A DNA stretch of 6,470 nucleotides, taken from contig DDPV01000006.1 in the NCBI GenBank assembly GCA_002342365.1, positions 4,994-11,463 of the forward strand, read 5' to 3'. The notes below the pieces were generated by a model. It was not told where the DNA came from. It searched no databases and saw nothing but the letters and a program-made list of their open reading frames with translations. Origin of the DNA: Burkholderiales bacterium UBA2459 (GTDB lineage Bacteria > Pseudomonadota > Gammaproteobacteria > Burkholderiales > Burkholderiaceae_E). A program made the position numbers and the translations under genes. The first letter of the stretch is position 1, and every line of letters starts with the position of its first letter. Below, piece by piece: positions 5,045 through 6,470 of the stretch.

Positions 5045-6470
5045 ATGCGTTCTGCGCTTTCCCTGGCTTGCATCGCCGATGATTTCACCGGCGCAACCGA
5101 TCTGGCCAACAATCTTGTGCGCGCGGGTTGGCGTACCTTGCAACTGCTGGGCCTGCCGGCTGATGGCGCAAGCTTTATCAATGCCGCAGGCGAGACCCTT
5201 GACCCGAGTCGCTTGTTTGCTCAAGCCGATGCGGTGGTGGTCGCATTAAAATCCAGAACAATCGATCCGCAGGACGCGCAAGCCATGTCTTTGCAGGCCT
5301 GGCATTGGCTGCAAAAGCAGGGTGCCCGACGCTGCTACTTTAAGATTTGTTCGACCTTTGACTCCACCGACAGGGGCAATATCGGTCCGGTTGCTGATGC
5401 TTTGCTCGAAGCATTGCAAGCCGATTTTGCAATCGTTTGTCCCGCTTTTCCCGCAGGTGGTCGGACGGTTTTTCGCGGCCACTTGTTTGTTGGGGATGAG
5501 CTGCTTTCCGATTCAGGTATGAAAGACCATCCGCTCACCCCAATGAGGGAGAGCAATCTGGTTCGGGTCTTGCAGCGACAGTCCAAGCACCGCATCGGGC
5601 TTATCGACTATCAAACCGTTGCTCAAGGCATGGATGCAATCCAAGCGCGTATCGATGAGCTCAAGGCCGGCTCGTTTCGCATGGCGATTGCTGATGCGAC
5701 AAGCGATGAGGATTTGCACCAGCTTGGCAAGCTTGTCATGCAGCAACCATTGGTGGTTGCCGGCTCGGGCATGGCCATCGGTTTTGCGGCGCCTAGGGCT
5801 GAAGAGCACAGCGCCGAAGCAGCCTTTTTCCCCTCACAATCGGGCCCGGCGCTGATTCTGTCAGGCTCATGCTCCCTGGCAAGCCAGGCACAGGTCAAAC
5901 ACTTCATCGAAGCGTCAAGGCAAAGCGGTGATTTTTGTCTCGAGCTTGCGCCCTTGGCGCTTTCCAAGGACGAGCAAGCCAAAAAGAACTGGCTGCATGA
6001 CTTCGCAACATGTCTTGAGCAATTGTTTGAGCAGGGTTTGCTTAAGCACACGCGTAAAGGCATCCCGCGTGCGCCAAGGCTTTTGGTGTATGCCACAGCG
6101 GATGCCGATTCGGTCAAGGCGGTTCAGCAAGCGCTTGGTGTTGAAGCCGCCAGTGCCTGGGTTGAATCCTTGATGGCTGATCTTGCAAAGCAGGCGCAGC
6201 GTCGCGGGGTAAGGCGGTTTGTGGTGGCCGGTGGCGAGACTTCGGGTGCCGTCGTGCAGGCGCTTGATGTGAAGTTACTTAGGATTGGCGCACAAATCGA
6301 TCCCGGTGTGCCCTGGACCGAGTCCTTGCAAGGCTTTGCGCTCGCGCTGAAATCAGGCAATTTTGGTCGCGATGATTTTTTCACCAAGGCTTTGGATTTG
6401 CTTGATGAAGCAGCGGCCCCTGGCCTCTCGCAAAGCAATGCCTCAGACCGAAGCCCGGTTGAGCAAAGCA
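5045..6470 (+). CDS. otnK: Four-carbon acid sugar kinase, 3-oxo-tetronate kinase family (3' end outside window)
   Basis: This DUF1537-family enzyme phosphorylates 3-oxo-tetronate with ATP to the 4-phosphate, the third step of threonate/erythronate breakdown, in the cytoplasm. The frame is open from the ATG at 5045 to the window edge: 475 residues without a stop. The N-terminal substrate domain shows CIADDFTGATDLA (9-21), KICSTFDSTDRGNIGP (100-115) and VCPAFPAGGRTVFRGHLFVG (starting at 131). The C-terminal nucleotide-binding domain shows LSGSCSLASQAQ (Gly274), VVAGGETSGAVV (Gly396-Gly397-Glu398) and LKSGNFG (435-441), followed by DDFFTKALDLL. All motifs are in order and undamaged. The family normally ends within a few residues of that last helix, yet here the frame continues for 22 more polar, Ser/Ala-rich residues. 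It may have a tail, or be joined to another domain such as the OtnC aldolase-type partner; the sequence ends before this can be seen. The dehydrogenase that normally feeds it is broken just upstream. Confidence 0.9.
   Translation, partial: MRSALSLACIADDFTGATDLANNLVRAGWRTLQLLGLPADGASFINAAGETLDPSRLFAQADAVVVALKSRTIDPQDAQAMSLQAWHWLQKQGARRCYFKICSTFDSTDRGNIGPVADALLEALQADFAIVCPAFPAGGRTVFRGHLFVGDELLSDSGMKDHPLTPMRESNLVRVLQRQSKHRIGLIDYQTVAQGMDAIQARIDELKAGSFRMAIADATSDEDLHQLGKLVMQQPLVVAGSGMAIGFAAPRAEEHSAEAAFFPSQSGPALILSGSCSLASQAQVKHFIEASRQSGDFCLELAPLALSKDEQAKKNWLHDFATCLEQLFEQGLLKHTRKGIPRAPRLLVYATADADSVKAVQQALGVEAASAWVESLMADLAKQAQRRGVRRFVVAGGETSGAVVQALDVKLLRIGAQIDPGVPWTESLQGFALALKSGNFGRDDFFTKALDLLDEAAAPGLSQSNASDRSPVEQS

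Noticed and set aside
4920..5249. Plus-strand 109-codon frame across the dehydrogenase end and kinase start
   Set aside because: It overlaps the recognisable LtnD tail and the kinase N-terminal DDFTGATD motif in other frames, and has no features of its own.
5623..6117. Minus-strand open frame of 164 codons inside the kinase region
   Set aside because: It is fully antisense to the kinase, whose motifs run through both sides of it; the translation is Ser/Ala/Leu-rich with no domain.

Overview
The window is a single plus-strand gene cluster of a proteobacterial type. I infer a betaproteobacterium of the Burkholderiales from protein style and moderately high GC, but no marker gene confirms this. 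Every supported gene runs left to right with short gaps, which fits one operon or two closely linked ones. All visible genes concern import and breakdown of a small organic compound, most likely a sugar or sugar acid.

Left part (1-4030): a complete ABC importer of the carbohydrate-uptake type 1 family, apart from the start of its ATPase gene. The order is MalK/UgpC-like ATPase (3' end only), a periplasmic solute-binding protein with a twin-arginine signal peptide, and two MalF/MalG-type permeases. A strong GC-rich hairpin lies between the binding-protein gene and the first permease, where differential-expression hairpins are common. The first permease appears to start at TTG.

Middle (4090-4566): a small protein of the L-2-amino-thiazoline-4-carboxylic acid hydrolase family, whose true substrate here is unknown.

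Right part (4662-6470): tetronate (C4 sugar acid) catabolism. First comes the wreck of an L-threonate/tetronate dehydrogenase (LtnD type). Its N-terminal Rossmann start and its C-terminal tail are joined in different frames, and roughly two thirds of the gene is missing. An apparently intact four-carbon acid sugar kinase (OtnK, DUF1537 family) follows. It has its own ribosome binding site and runs off the right edge with no stop codon. The expected pathway is oxidation of the tetronate (LtnD), isomerisation (OtnI), phosphorylation (OtnK) and decarboxylation to a triose phosphate (OtnC). Here the first step is broken and the third is kept, so either another dehydrogenase substitutes or the pathway is decaying. 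The intact importer and the neighbouring kinase suggest, but do not prove, that the transporter takes up a sugar acid.

No RNA genes, CRISPR arrays, insertion sequences or phage genes were seen. No intergenic stretch exceeds about 100 bases.
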